NCBI GenBank assembly: GCA_946479725.1
Contig: CAMLHB010000026.1
Coordinates: 1 to 20,368, forward strand
Length of the DNA stretch: 20,368 bases
Source of the DNA: an uncultured Actinomycetes bacterium
Lineage (GTDB): Bacteria; Actinomycetota; Thermoleophilia; Solirubrobacterales; 70-9
Direction: 5' to 3'
Positions 14,347 to 20,368 of the stretch are shown here, in pieces. Position numbers and translations under genes: made by a program. Position 1 is the first letter of the stretch. Each line of letters begins with the position of its first letter. Under the pieces are notes generated by a model that saw nothing but the letters and a program-made list of their open reading frames with translations, was not told the origin of the DNA and ran no database searches.

Positions 14347-15200
14347 GCAGCGCTTCGATCTTCACCGACTTCTGGAACCGGATCTCCGAACACGAGCTGC
14401 AGGGCCTCTACCTGGTCCTGGTCGGGTTCGTCCTCTCTTTCGCTTTCATCCGCATGAGCACGCGGCTGATGCGCAGCCCCAAGGTGCCCTGGTGGCCGGG
14501 CAGCATCGTCAGCGAGTCGGGGGTCCACCTCCACCACCTCGTCTTCGGGATCGTGACGATGATGGCCGCCGGCGCCGGCGGCTTCGCCGCCTTCGGCAAC
14601 AGCCCCTGGACCGAGATCTGCGCCTTCGCCTTCGGGATCGGCGCCGGGCTGACGATCGACGAGTTCGCCCTCTGGGTCTACCTCGATGACGTCTACTGGG
14701 CGAAGGAGGGACGCAGCTCGATCGACGCCACCGTGATCGCCGCGGCGCTGATGCTGCTGGCGCTGCTCGGCTTCACCCCGTTCACGATCGAAGACGGCTC
14801 TGTCGAGGCGGTCCTCGGCACCGCGGTCAGCGCCCTGATCGCCTTCCTCCTGGTCGCGATCTGCTTCGCAAAGGGGCGGATCCTGCACGGCACGATCGGC
14901 TTCTTCGTCTTCCCCGTCGCCCTCTATGGGGCCTGCCGCCTCGGCAAGCCCGGGTCGGCCTGGGCCCGCCGCCGCTACGGCGAGCGGCGCCCGCAGAAGC
15001 AGACCCGGGCCGAGGAGCGCTTCCCGCCCGACCGCCGCACCGAGCGCTTCAAGGAAGCCTTCCGCGACGCCGTCGGCGGCAAGCCCAGCGAGGGCCTGGC
15101 GGCGGCCAAAGAGGAGGCCTTCGCCGCCACCCGCGAAGCCGGCGAAGAAGTGCGCCAGCGGGCCGAACGGGTCACCCACCCGGGCGACGGCGAGAGCTGA
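14343..15200 (+). CDS. Conserved multi-pass membrane protein with histidine motif
   Basis: A 285-residue protein beginning at ATG 14343, which overlaps the preceding TGA as ATGA. Membrane segments are seen at about 20-37, 62-85, 90-111, 130-147, 160-178 and 184-200. Two strongly polar motifs lie at membrane edges: GVHLHHLVFGI (60-70) and DEFALWVYLDDVYW (106-119); the histidines and acidic residues could bind a metal or a lipid headgroup. The last 80 residues are soluble and charged (RFKEAFRDAVGG, then AAAKEEAFAATREAGEEVRQRAERV), likely helical. I recall similar uncharacterised integral membrane proteins in actinobacteria. The frame is open far upstream, but that part is out-of-frame shadow of the previous gene. 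Stop is TGA 15200, three bases from the convergent DUF2332 gene. Confidence 0.85.
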   Translation: MSSASIFTDFWNRISEHELQGLYLVLVGFVLSFAFIRMSTRLMRSPKVPWWPGSIVSESGVHLHHLVFGIVTMMAAGAGGFAAFGNSPWTEICAFAFGIGAGLTIDEFALWVYLDDVYWAKEGRSSIDATVIAAALMLLALLGFTPFTIEDGSVEAVLGTAVSALIAFLLVAICFAKGRILHGTIGFFVFPVALYGACRLGKPGSAWARRRYGERRPQKQTRAEERFPPDRRTERFKEAFRDAVGGKPSEGLAAAKEEAFAATREAGEEVRQRAERVTHPGDGES

Positions 15201-15203
15201 CCC

Positions 15204-16211
15204 TCAGCCGAGCAGCCGCACCGGGTCGCCGTGGTAGCCGACCCTGGCCAGCAGCCGCTCCTCGCCGCCGGGCCAACGGGTCAGGCGCACCTCCGCCATC
15301 TCCCCGCCCGGCTCCATTCGCAGCCAGGCGAGGGGAGCGTCGGCCTCGGCTTCCTCTCCGGCCGCGATCACGTGGCGCTCGAACTGGCGACGTTCGTCCG
15401 TGGGCAGGTACTGGATGACGATCGAGTGGAAGACGACGGTGGTGAGGCCGGGGCGCGGTTCGGCCAACCGATCGGCGATCCAGGCAGCCGCCCGAGCCTG
15501 CTCGACCTCGACCGGCGTCCCCGCCGCCATCCCCAGCGCCGCCCGCAGTCGCTCCAGCCGCAGGCGCTGGTCCGGCCAGACGAACGACTCCAGGGTCAGC
15601 CGCCCCTCCTGCGTCAGGGGATCGATCGGGTTGGGGTCGCAGCCGCGTCGCTCCGCCACCTCTACCGCTCTCGCCGCGGGCATCGTGCCGCTCAGCTCGA
15701 ACTCGATCCGAAGTGCGGACCCCGGATCGCCCCATCTGAAGCCGTCGGCCTGGTAGCGGTAGCTATCCCAGCGCAGGTTGAGGCCAGCGCTCGAGCCGAC
15801 CTCGATCAGCCGCAACGGCAACCCTGCCTCCGCCGCCGCCAGGAAGCCCGGCAGCAGCGCCGCGCAGCGGCCAACGTCGTTGGTCTGGACGGGTCGGTCG
15901 AGCAGGCCGCGGATCGCCCCGGCGTCCTCAACCAGCGCCCGGCGGAAGGCCGGCCACTCCATATCCGGCAGCGCGCCTTCCAGCACCCGCCTGCGCACCG
16001 CCCCCAGCAGTCGCAGCGCCAGCATCGAGTTGGGTGGGTCGGCCTCGTGCCCGCCCAGCGCCTCCGCCACCGGACCGCCCGCCTCGGCGTCCGCGGCGGC
16101 GCGCTCCAGCAGGCCGGCGTAGAACGGCGAACCGAGGCGCTCGCAGTGCCCCGCCTGCGTCCGCAGCCGGGCCGGAACGTCGAGGTCCGGGTCGAGCCAG
16201 GTCTCAACCAT
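15204..16211 (-). CDS. DUF2332 family protein
   Basis: A 335-residue soluble protein of the DUF2332 family, uncharacterised but common in actinobacteria and proteobacteria. The family's central motif LIEVGSSAGLNLRWDSYRY starts at 135 and resembles the glycine-rich loop of Rossmann-type methyltransferases. Other typical stretches are RCAALLPGFL, RRGCDPNPIDP and TTVVFHSIVIQYLP, followed by a beta-rich end. No membrane segment or signal peptide is seen. ATG 16211 is divergent from the secreted-protein gene at 16261 (49 bases between starts); the stop is three bases from the convergent membrane gene. Methyltransferase activity would be inference only, since substrate residues are unknown. Confidence 0.9.
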   Translation of the reverse strand: MVETWLDPDLDVPARLRTQAGHCERLGSPFYAGLLERAAADAEAGGPVAEALGGHEADPPNSMLALRLLGAVRRRVLEGALPDMEWPAFRRALVEDAGAIRGLLDRPVQTNDVGRCAALLPGFLAAAEAGLPLRLIEVGSSAGLNLRWDSYRYQADGFRWGDPGSALRIEFELSGTMPAARAVEVAERRGCDPNPIDPLTQEGRLTLESFVWPDQRLRLERLRAALGMAAGTPVEVEQARAAAWIADRLAEPRPGLTTVVFHSIVIQYLPTDERRQFERHVIAAGEEAEADAPLAWLRMEPGGEMAEVRLTRWPGGEERLLARVGYHGDPVRLLG

Positions 16212-16260
16212 TGCTCAACCGTAGCCGCAGGAACGAGTACCTAGACTCGAACTGGAAAGC

Positions 16261-17037
16261 ATGCGCCGCCGCATTTTCATCCCGATCTCGCTGGCCGCCC
16301 TCGCCCTGACGGCTGGGGCGATCGCAAATGCCGGGACGTTCCAGTGGGAAGGGCTGCGGGTCACCTTCAACGCCGAATTCAAGCCGCATGACCTTCCTCG
16401 CGACAAGCCCGCCCCGGTCTCGATCGCGGTCGAGGGAAAGATCGCGACTGCAGACGGCAGTCATCCACCGGCGCTCCGCAACCTAGAAATCAAACTCAAC
16501 CGCAACGGCCGACTCGATTCCACCGGCCTGCCCGTCTGCCGCGCCCCCGCCCTGCAGTCGACCAGCACCGAGACGGCCCTGAGCCGCTGCCGTCCCGCCC
16601 TCGTCGGCAACGGCAGGTTCCGGGCGCTCGTGACCTTGGACCGTGAGATCGAAACGAGCGGCAAGATCCTCGCCTTCAACAGCCGGCTGCAAGGCAGGGA
16701 AGCCCTGCTCCTCCACCTCTTCGCCGGGATCCCGGTCCGCTTCACCCTCGTCGTGCCGCTGAAGATCGGGCACCGCTTGGACGGCGACTTCGGCACCGTC
16801 CTGCGGGCGAGGATCCCCAAACTCGCCGGCGGACTCGGCTCGGTCACCGAAATCGACCTGACGGTCGGACGGCGCTACTCGGTCCACGGCGAGCAGCGCA
16901 GTTACGTCTCCGCCGCCTGCGGCGCCCCCGCCCACCTTCCCGGCGCCGTTTTCCATTTCGCCCGCGCCAGCTTCCACTTCGAAGACCACAAGCCGATCAG
17001 TCCGCCGCCACTGCTGAAGGGCTGCTCGGTCCGCTGA
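16261..17037 (+). CDS. Secreted protein of unknown function (signal peptide)
   Basis: A 258-residue protein with a clear export signal: MRRR, a hydrophobic core at about 5-20 and a cleavage site after ANA (about residue 24). The mature part has motifs that I recall from an expanded family in Solirubrobacterales-type genomes: GLPVCRAPALQSTSTETALSRCR (around 92-114), FRALVTLDREI, ILAFNSR and a closing AVFHFARASFHFEDHK...KGCSVR. Four cysteines lie in it (two near 96-110, two near the C-terminus), which could form disulfides outside the cell. The start ATG has GGAAAG five bases upstream. It is followed 53 bases later by a lipoprotein gene. No enzymatic motif is visible, so no function is assigned. 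The family claim rests on memory and should be treated as moderate. Confidence 0.75.
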   Translation: MRRRIFIPISLAALALTAGAIANAGTFQWEGLRVTFNAEFKPHDLPRDKPAPVSIAVEGKIATADGSHPPALRNLEIKLNRNGRLDSTGLPVCRAPALQSTSTETALSRCRPALVGNGRFRALVTLDREIETSGKILAFNSRLQGREALLLHLFAGIPVRFTLVVPLKIGHRLDGDFGTVLRARIPKLAGGLGSVTEIDLTVGRRYSVHGEQRSYVSAACGAPAHLPGAVFHFARASFHFEDHKPISPPPLLKGCSVR

Positions 17038-17090
17038 CCCGTCTGCTTCACTCCCGCCACGTCAACCAGCAACCGATCTGGAGCAACCCC

Positions 17091-17441
17091 ATGAGCAAGA
17101 AGCTGCGCACCCTCTATTCGCTCTTCGCCCTGCTGGCGATCGCCGCCGGAGGAGTCGTCTGGTCCGGCTGCGGCAGCAGCGGTGACGAAACCGGCACCGC
17201 CCGCGAAAACGCCGAAACGCAGGTCGAAGAAGGCACGAAGAAGGCCGAAGAAGCGATCGAAGAAGGCGTCGAAAAGACCAAGAAGGGCCTCGAAGAAGCC
17301 AAGGAAAAGCTCAACGGGAAGACCAAGAAGAAGCTCGAAAAGGCCCAGAAGGAAGCCGAAGAGGGAATCGAAGAAGGCCAGGCGAAGGCCGAAAAGGGCC
17401 TCGAAGAAGCCAAGGAACAGGCGGAAAAGTACCTGCCCTAG
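17091..17441 (+). CDS. Coiled-coil, Glu/Lys-rich putative lipoprotein
   Basis: A 116-residue protein with a basic start (MSKKLR), a hydrophobic stretch (about 8-24) and a lipobox-like VVWSGC with C27 as the candidate lipidated cysteine; tryptophan at -3 is atypical, so plain signal-peptide or membrane-anchor use is possible. Residues about 38-113 are almost only E, K, A, G and L in LEA-like/apolipoprotein-like amphipathic repeats, with KGLEEAKE occurring twice. The helix would be long and highly charged. GGAG lies seven bases before ATG 17091. Glutamate is coded almost exclusively by GAA, against GAG in most neighbours. It may be a stress- or wall-associated spacer, but that is a guess from composition. 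Confidence 0.8.
   Translation: MSKKLRTLYSLFALLAIAAGGVVWSGCGSSGDETGTARENAETQVEEGTKKAEEAIEEGVEKTKKGLEEAKEKLNGKTKKKLEKAQKEAEEGIEEGQAKAEKGLEEAKEQAEKYLP
17283..17417 (+). repeat. 24-base direct repeat inside the coiled-coil lipoprotein gene
   Basis: Bases 17283-17306 and 17394-17417 are identical over 24 positions and lie 111 bases (37 codons) apart in the same frame; both encode KGLEEAKE. Identity down to third positions suggests recent internal duplication or strong codon constraint rather than protein-level convergence. Confidence 0.85.
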
Positions 17442-17445
17442 GGAG

Positions 17446-17461
17446 CTCCAGAGGCGTGGAG
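17446..17461. terminator. Weak hairpin between convergent lipoprotein and tetR genes
   Basis: CTCCA, six bases (GAGGCG), then TGGAG form a 5-bp stem just after the lipoprotein stop and before the tetR stop (17476). No T-run follows, so terminator activity is uncertain. Confidence 0.22.
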
Positions 17462-17475
17462 ATCAGACAGCTTGT

Positions 17476-18135
17476 TCACCTGTCGCCCGGAACCTTCCTG
17501 CCCAATGGGCTGCGGGGCGCCTGGCTCGGCGATACCGAGCAGATCGCATACCAGTGGAGGAGGGCAAGTTGGTGCGCCTTGCCGTCGATCTCCTCCTGGG
17601 ATGCCGTGACGTCGAAGGAAGCGAGGATCGACTCGATCATGTTGTAGGCGGCGCGAACGCCGAACTCGAGGTCAATGTCCTCGCGGATCAAGCCGGCGTC
17701 TTCGTTGGCGGCGTGCACGGTCATGATCCAACCCAGCATCGCGTCGTCTGCCACCTTGTTCGCCTCCTCCCAGCCGGACCCCCGCAGGTGCCTGGCCACC
17801 GCGACGATCGGCCGCAGATCCGCGTTCTCCACTCGCCAGCCAAGAGCCTCCCGCACCATCTCTTCGATCAGCTCGAACGAAGTCTGGCCAGAGCGGGCAT
17901 TTTCCCGCAGCCGCTGAGCGATCCGTGCGTACCCCGTCATGTACTCGCTGATGATCGCGGCGAGGATGTCCTGCTTGTCGTCGAAGTTGTTATAGACAGT
18001 TGCCCGAGCGACCTGAGCGGCCTTGGCGATATCCCCCATGGAAGTCTCGGGATAACCCCGCCTGGCGAACAGCTTGCGGCTCGCTTCGACGATCTTCGTC
18101 CTGGCACGCGGCTCACCACGCCGCGGTCTGGTCAC
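17476..18135 (-). CDS. TetR-family transcriptional regulator
   Basis: A 219-residue one-component repressor. The N-terminal HTH is typical: KIVEASRKLFARRGYPETSMGDIAKAAQVARATVYNNFDDKQDIL (14-58, recognition helix about 42-51). The remainder is an all-helical ligand/dimer domain including RPIVAVARHLRGSG and an AAYNMIESILASFD stretch; its ligand cannot be read from sequence. The start is GTG 18135, and no alternative ATG keeps the HTH intact. It is convergent with the lipoprotein gene. Upstream lies a long gene-poor stretch with a CCTCG-CT-CGAGG palindrome seven bases from the start, a candidate autoregulatory operator. There is no adjacent transporter or enzyme gene on the divergent side within 500 bases, so the regulated target is unclear. 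Confidence 0.92.
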   Translation of the reverse strand: MTRPRRGEPRARTKIVEASRKLFARRGYPETSMGDIAKAAQVARATVYNNFDDKQDILAAIISEYMTGYARIAQRLRENARSGQTSFELIEEMVREALGWRVENADLRPIVAVARHLRGSGWEEANKVADDAMLGWIMTVHAANEDAGLIREDIDLEFGVRAAYNMIESILASFDVTASQEEIDGKAHQLALLHWYAICSVSPSQAPRSPLGRKVPGDR

Positions 18136-18195
18136 TTTTGGCCTCGCTCGAGGTGATTGGTCAGCCGCTGCACACCAGCGACACTATCCAAAAGT
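18134..18195. promoter_or_regulatory. Candidate operator region upstream of tetR
   Basis: Two nested inverted repeats: CCTCG-CT-CGAGG at 18142-18153, and ACTTTTGG (18134-18141) matched by CCAAAAGT (18188-18195) with 46 bases between. The inner one is near the size expected for a TetR-type half-site pair; the outer one overlaps the GTG start codon. No convincing -35/-10 pair was found. Confidence 0.35.
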
Positions 18196-18657
18196 TGTGC
18201 GGCGTCCCTCCCCAGTGGGAGAGCGGGGAACTCATACCAGTGCCCCTCGATCCAAGGGGAGAGATCGGCACCCGCAGGTACTACAACTTGGAACCCGGGT
18301 CCAGTTCATTCAGCGGTTGGAGCGAGCCCCCGGACCGGGGTCCGCCCCCGCTTCGTCAGTGCGCTTACCCCGGCGGAGGGGGCGAGGCGTTGGGGGAGCT
18401 AACGCCGCCAGCCAGCGACGGACCTCTGCCGGGCCAGTGCTTCCGAGGCGGCGCGGCCGGCTGCTGGCAGGGGATGAGCAACCGGCCGCGGCCCCAGGGC
18501 CTCGGCGGGGGAGGTGCTCGTTCGCATTGCTGACCGACGCCGAAAGGGGCGAGGCGCCTGGTTTCCGCCGCGATCGAGCACGATCAGAAAGATAGATCCG
18601 CCCGCCCCATCCGCCCGGATGGTTGAGCCCGCCCTGCGACTGGTTCATCCTTTGCTC
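18196..18657. other. Gene-poor region between tetR and the PAS-LuxR gene
   Basis: No credible gene is seen on either strand. Open frames exist but give Pro/Arg/Gly-rich, low-complexity translations without recognisable motifs. The stretch holds several short GC-rich inverted repeats: CGGACC-GG-GGTCCG (18331-18344), GGCGTT...AACGCC (18386-18406) and CCATCCG-CC-CGGATGG (18607-18622), the last overlapping an alternative ATG at 18619 for the next gene. It could hold promoters, an untranslated leader, a small RNA or gene debris; none can be shown. Confidence 0.5.
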
Positions 18658-19731
18658 ATGGGAGAGAACGGGAGCAATCAGGACTGGCACCGGCAACCGT
18701 CGAACTCGCCGGAGGGAATCCAGGCGATGCTGAACGCGCTGCCGGCGATGGTCGGCTACTGGGACAGCGACCTGCGCAACCGGATGGCGAACGACGCCTA
18801 CATCGAGTTCTTCGGCAAATCCCCCGAGGAGATGCGCGGGACCCACATCCGCGAGCTGCTCGGGCCGGAGCTCTACGCGCACAACCTGCCTTACATCGAA
18901 GGGGCGCTGGCGGGAGAGCCGCAGCTCTTCTACCGGGAGATCCCGACTCCCTCCGGAGAGATCCGCTACACCCAGGCTTCCTACATCCCCGACGTCGTCG
19001 AGGGAGAGGTGCGCGGCTTCTTCGTCCTCGTCACCGACATCACCGAGCAGCGGCGGATCGAAGAAGAAGCCCAGCGAAGCCGTGCGCGGCTGGCCGAAGC
19101 CGAGCGGATCGCCCGGATGGGGAGCTGGGAGTGGGACATCCCCAGCCGGCAGATGACCTGCTCGGAAGGGCTCTACGAGATCTACGGAATCTCTCCCGAG
19201 GAGTTCGACGGACACTACGAGGGCGGATCCCGATATGTCCATCCCGACGATCGCGAGCTGGTCGAGCGGCAGCTGCGGGAAGCGGTCGAGAGCGGGGTCT
19301 CGGTCGACCTCGAGTACCGGATCATCCGGCCCGACGGCCGCGTCCGCCGCGTCCGCAGCCGGGCCGAGCTGACCGCCGACAGCGATGGCAATGCCCTTCG
19401 TCTCACCGGCACCGTCCAGGACGTGACCGAGCTGCACGCGGCAGCCGAGGCCCTCCACCAGACCGCCACTGACATCGGCCGCCGCGCCGCCGCCCTCCAC
19501 CCCTCCCGCAACCGCGCCCGCAGCAGCGACCTCACCAAATCCCTCAGCCCCCGCCAGCTCGAGATCCTCGCCCTCGTCGCCGACGGCCTCAGCAACGCCG
19601 AGATCGCCTCCCGCCTCTACCTCACCGAGAGCACCGTCAAATGGCACGTCCGCAAGATCCTGCGAGCCCTCGGCGTGACGAACCGGGCGCAGGCGGTGGC
19701 GCGGTTTCTGTCGGCCGGCGCCGTTGGCTGA
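18658..19731 (+). CDS. PAS-PAS-LuxR transcriptional regulator
   Basis: A 357-residue soluble regulator when read from ATG 18658. PAS domain 1 spans about 20-130 (LNALPAMVGYWDSDLRNRMAND...FFVLVTDITEQ), PAS domain 2 about 150-258 (RIARMGSWEWDIPSRQMTCSEGLYEIYG...GTVQDVTEL) with a PAC-like end. A short linker leads to a LuxR/GerE helix-turn-helix at about 296-352: LSPRQLEILALVADGLSNAEIASRLYLTESTVKWHVRKIL. There is no receiver, kinase or membrane segment, so it would be a one-component cytoplasmic sensor; the PAS ligand is unknown. The frame stays open back to 18514, and an ATG at 18619 is possible, but the upstream sequence is Arg/Pro-rich and unlike a domain, so 18658 is preferred; its exact start is uncertain. 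No neighbouring target operon is evident. Confidence 0.9.
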   Translation: MGENGSNQDWHRQPSNSPEGIQAMLNALPAMVGYWDSDLRNRMANDAYIEFFGKSPEEMRGTHIRELLGPELYAHNLPYIEGALAGEPQLFYREIPTPSGEIRYTQASYIPDVVEGEVRGFFVLVTDITEQRRIEEEAQRSRARLAEAERIARMGSWEWDIPSRQMTCSEGLYEIYGISPEEFDGHYEGGSRYVHPDDRELVERQLREAVESGVSVDLEYRIIRPDGRVRRVRSRAELTADSDGNALRLTGTVQDVTELHAAAEALHQTATDIGRRAAALHPSRNRARSSDLTKSLSPRQLEILALVADGLSNAEIASRLYLTESTVKWHVRKILRALGVTNRAQAVARFLSAGAVG

Positions 19732-19744
19732 AGCCGGCGTGGAT

Positions 19745-19817
<73 letters not shown>

Positions 19818-19846
19818 GCAGGGCGAGCGTACCGCGCAGTGGAGCG

Positions 19847-20212
19847 CTAGGCGCTGAAGAGCTGGGCCAGGGAGCGGCCCACGTCCGGGGGCTCCTCTTC
19901 GCCCTTGGCGGCGGCGGCGGCACCCTCGGCGAGGGCCTTGGCGGCGTCGGCGACCTGGTGGTCGCGGCCGCCGCGGATCGTGCCGGTCTTCTTCGCTTCG
20001 GCGAGGTCGGACTCCATCAGGCCGGCGAGCTCGGCGAGGCGGCGGAGGCCGACGACGCTGGCGGTGCCCTTCAGCGCGTGGGCTTCGGCGCGCATCGTCT
20101 CAAAGTCGTTGGAGCCGGTGGCGAGGCCGGCGGAGATCACGTCGCAGCGGCGCTTCGCCTCTTCGGCGAAGGACTGCAGCAGCTCCTCCTCGGTGGCGGC
20201 TTTCTCGTTCAC
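19847..20212 (-). CDS. Histidine phosphotransfer (Hpt) domain protein
   Basis: A 121-residue protein that is essentially one Hpt domain: FAEEAKRRCDVISAGL, then AEAHALKGTASVVGLRRLAELAGLMESDL. H45 in the HALKGTAS motif is the expected phosphorylated histidine. Such proteins relay phosphate between response regulators or hybrid kinases; no kinase or receiver gene is in this window, so its partners lie elsewhere. After the domain come an alanine-rich stretch and a short tail. The start is GTG 20212, overlapping the preceding gene's stop as GTGA. An AGCGC-TAG-GCGCT hairpin straddles the stop codon (19843-19855). Confidence 0.9.
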   Translation of the reverse strand: MNEKAATEEELLQSFAEEAKRRCDVISAGLATGSNDFETMRAEAHALKGTASVVGLRRLAELAGLMESDLAEAKKTGTIRGGRDHQVADAAKALAEGAAAAAKGEEEPPDVGRSLAQLFSA

Positions 20213-20368
20213 GGTGCGATCGCCTTGTCGACGGCTTCGTGCATCAGCTTGAGCCCGAATGCTCCCTCAACCGCGTCCCTGACGACTCCCCGCCGGTCGA
20301 GCGTGAACAGGTACGGCTCGCTGGGCAGGTGGAAGGCGCGGACCTGTGGTCGCGTGCCCTGCCCGGGG
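20209..20368 (-). CDS. C-terminal end of a thioredoxin/TlpA-like protein (partial)
   Basis: My reverse-strand translation of the window edge gives about 52 codons ending VRAFHLPSEPYLFTLDRRGVV, then RDAVEGAFGLKLMHEAVDKAIAP and a TGA that overlaps the hpt GTG. The pattern (a proline before a beta strand, then F-x-L-D-R-x-G-x-V, a glycine and a final helix) is what the last third of thioredoxin-like TlpA/ResA-type domains looks like. The CxxC active site, if any, lies beyond the window, so the assignment is tentative. Translational coupling to hpt is visible. Confidence 0.6.
   Translation of the reverse strand, partial: PGQGTRPQVRAFHLPSEPYLFTLDRRGVVRDAVEGAFGLKLMHEAVDKAIAP

Noticed and set aside
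13656..15200. A single 514-residue plus-strand protein
   Set aside because: Only the part from ATG 14343 is protein-like. The upstream part overlaps the membrane gene 13597-14346 in another frame and is Arg-rich shadow; the ATGA overlap at 14343 supports two genes.
18386..18406. A short resemblance to a 16S rRNA segment (AGCTAACGC)
   Set aside because: Only about nine bases match, with no flanking rRNA conservation.
18196..18533. Possible cobalamin-type riboswitch or other leader RNA (GGAACCCGGGTCC-like stretch)
   Set aside because: The core consensus segments do not occur in the right order and no B12 gene follows.
18310..19647. Minus-strand 445-codon open frame opposite the PAS-LuxR gene
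   Set aside because: Asp/Val/Gly-rich shadow translation; the plus strand has clear PAS and LuxR domains.

Overview
The window is GC-rich, densely packed bacterial chromosome. Gene order points to an actinobacterium. The minus-strand run pdxS, pdxT, yebC, ruvC, ruvA, ruvB, secD/secF matches the conserved actinobacterial layout. Two features suggest the class Thermoleophilia (Solirubrobacterales): a fused SecDF, and a secreted protein (16261-17037) that resembles a family I associate with that group. The taxonomic call is inference from gene order and remembered protein style, not from a search.

Region 1 (1-8552, all minus strand) is a housekeeping block read from right to left: yebC, ruvC, ruvA, ruvB, a zinc-ribbon/PAS protein, a long fused secDF, a small membrane protein, and recJ, whose C-terminus is cut by the window start. 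The genes serve Holliday-junction processing, single-strand DNA resection and Sec protein export. ruvC/ruvA/ruvB are translationally coupled by 4-base stop/start overlaps. recJ carries a long hairpin inside its coding sequence.

Region 2 (8579-9332, plus strand) is a small island of two genes, a three-helix membrane protein and a coiled-coil/tail-anchor protein. It splits the conserved pdxST-yebC run. The second gene has a striking inverted repeat that covers its start codon.

Region 3 (9333-12817, minus strand) is a probable operon: an RpiR-type regulator, pdxS, pdxT and an M29 aminopeptidase. PdxS/PdxT make pyridoxal 5'-phosphate from pentose phosphate, triose phosphate and glutamine. The regulator's SIS domain belongs to a phosphosugar-binding family, which suggests how the pathway might be sensed.

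Region 4 (12880-15200, plus strand) is a tight four-gene run of three membrane proteins and one small zinc-finger-like protein, all of unknown function. It is followed by a convergent DUF2332 protein (15204-16211, minus).

Region 5 (16261-18657) holds a secreted protein, a coiled-coil lipoprotein with unusual codon use, a convergent TetR regulator, and about 520 bases with no credible gene.

Region 6 (18658-20368) holds a PAS-PAS-LuxR regulator (plus), a tRNA with anticodon CAT (minus), an Hpt phosphotransfer protein (minus), and the C-terminal end of a thioredoxin/TlpA-like protein running off the window (minus). No CRISPR array, insertion sequence, prophage or rRNA was seen.
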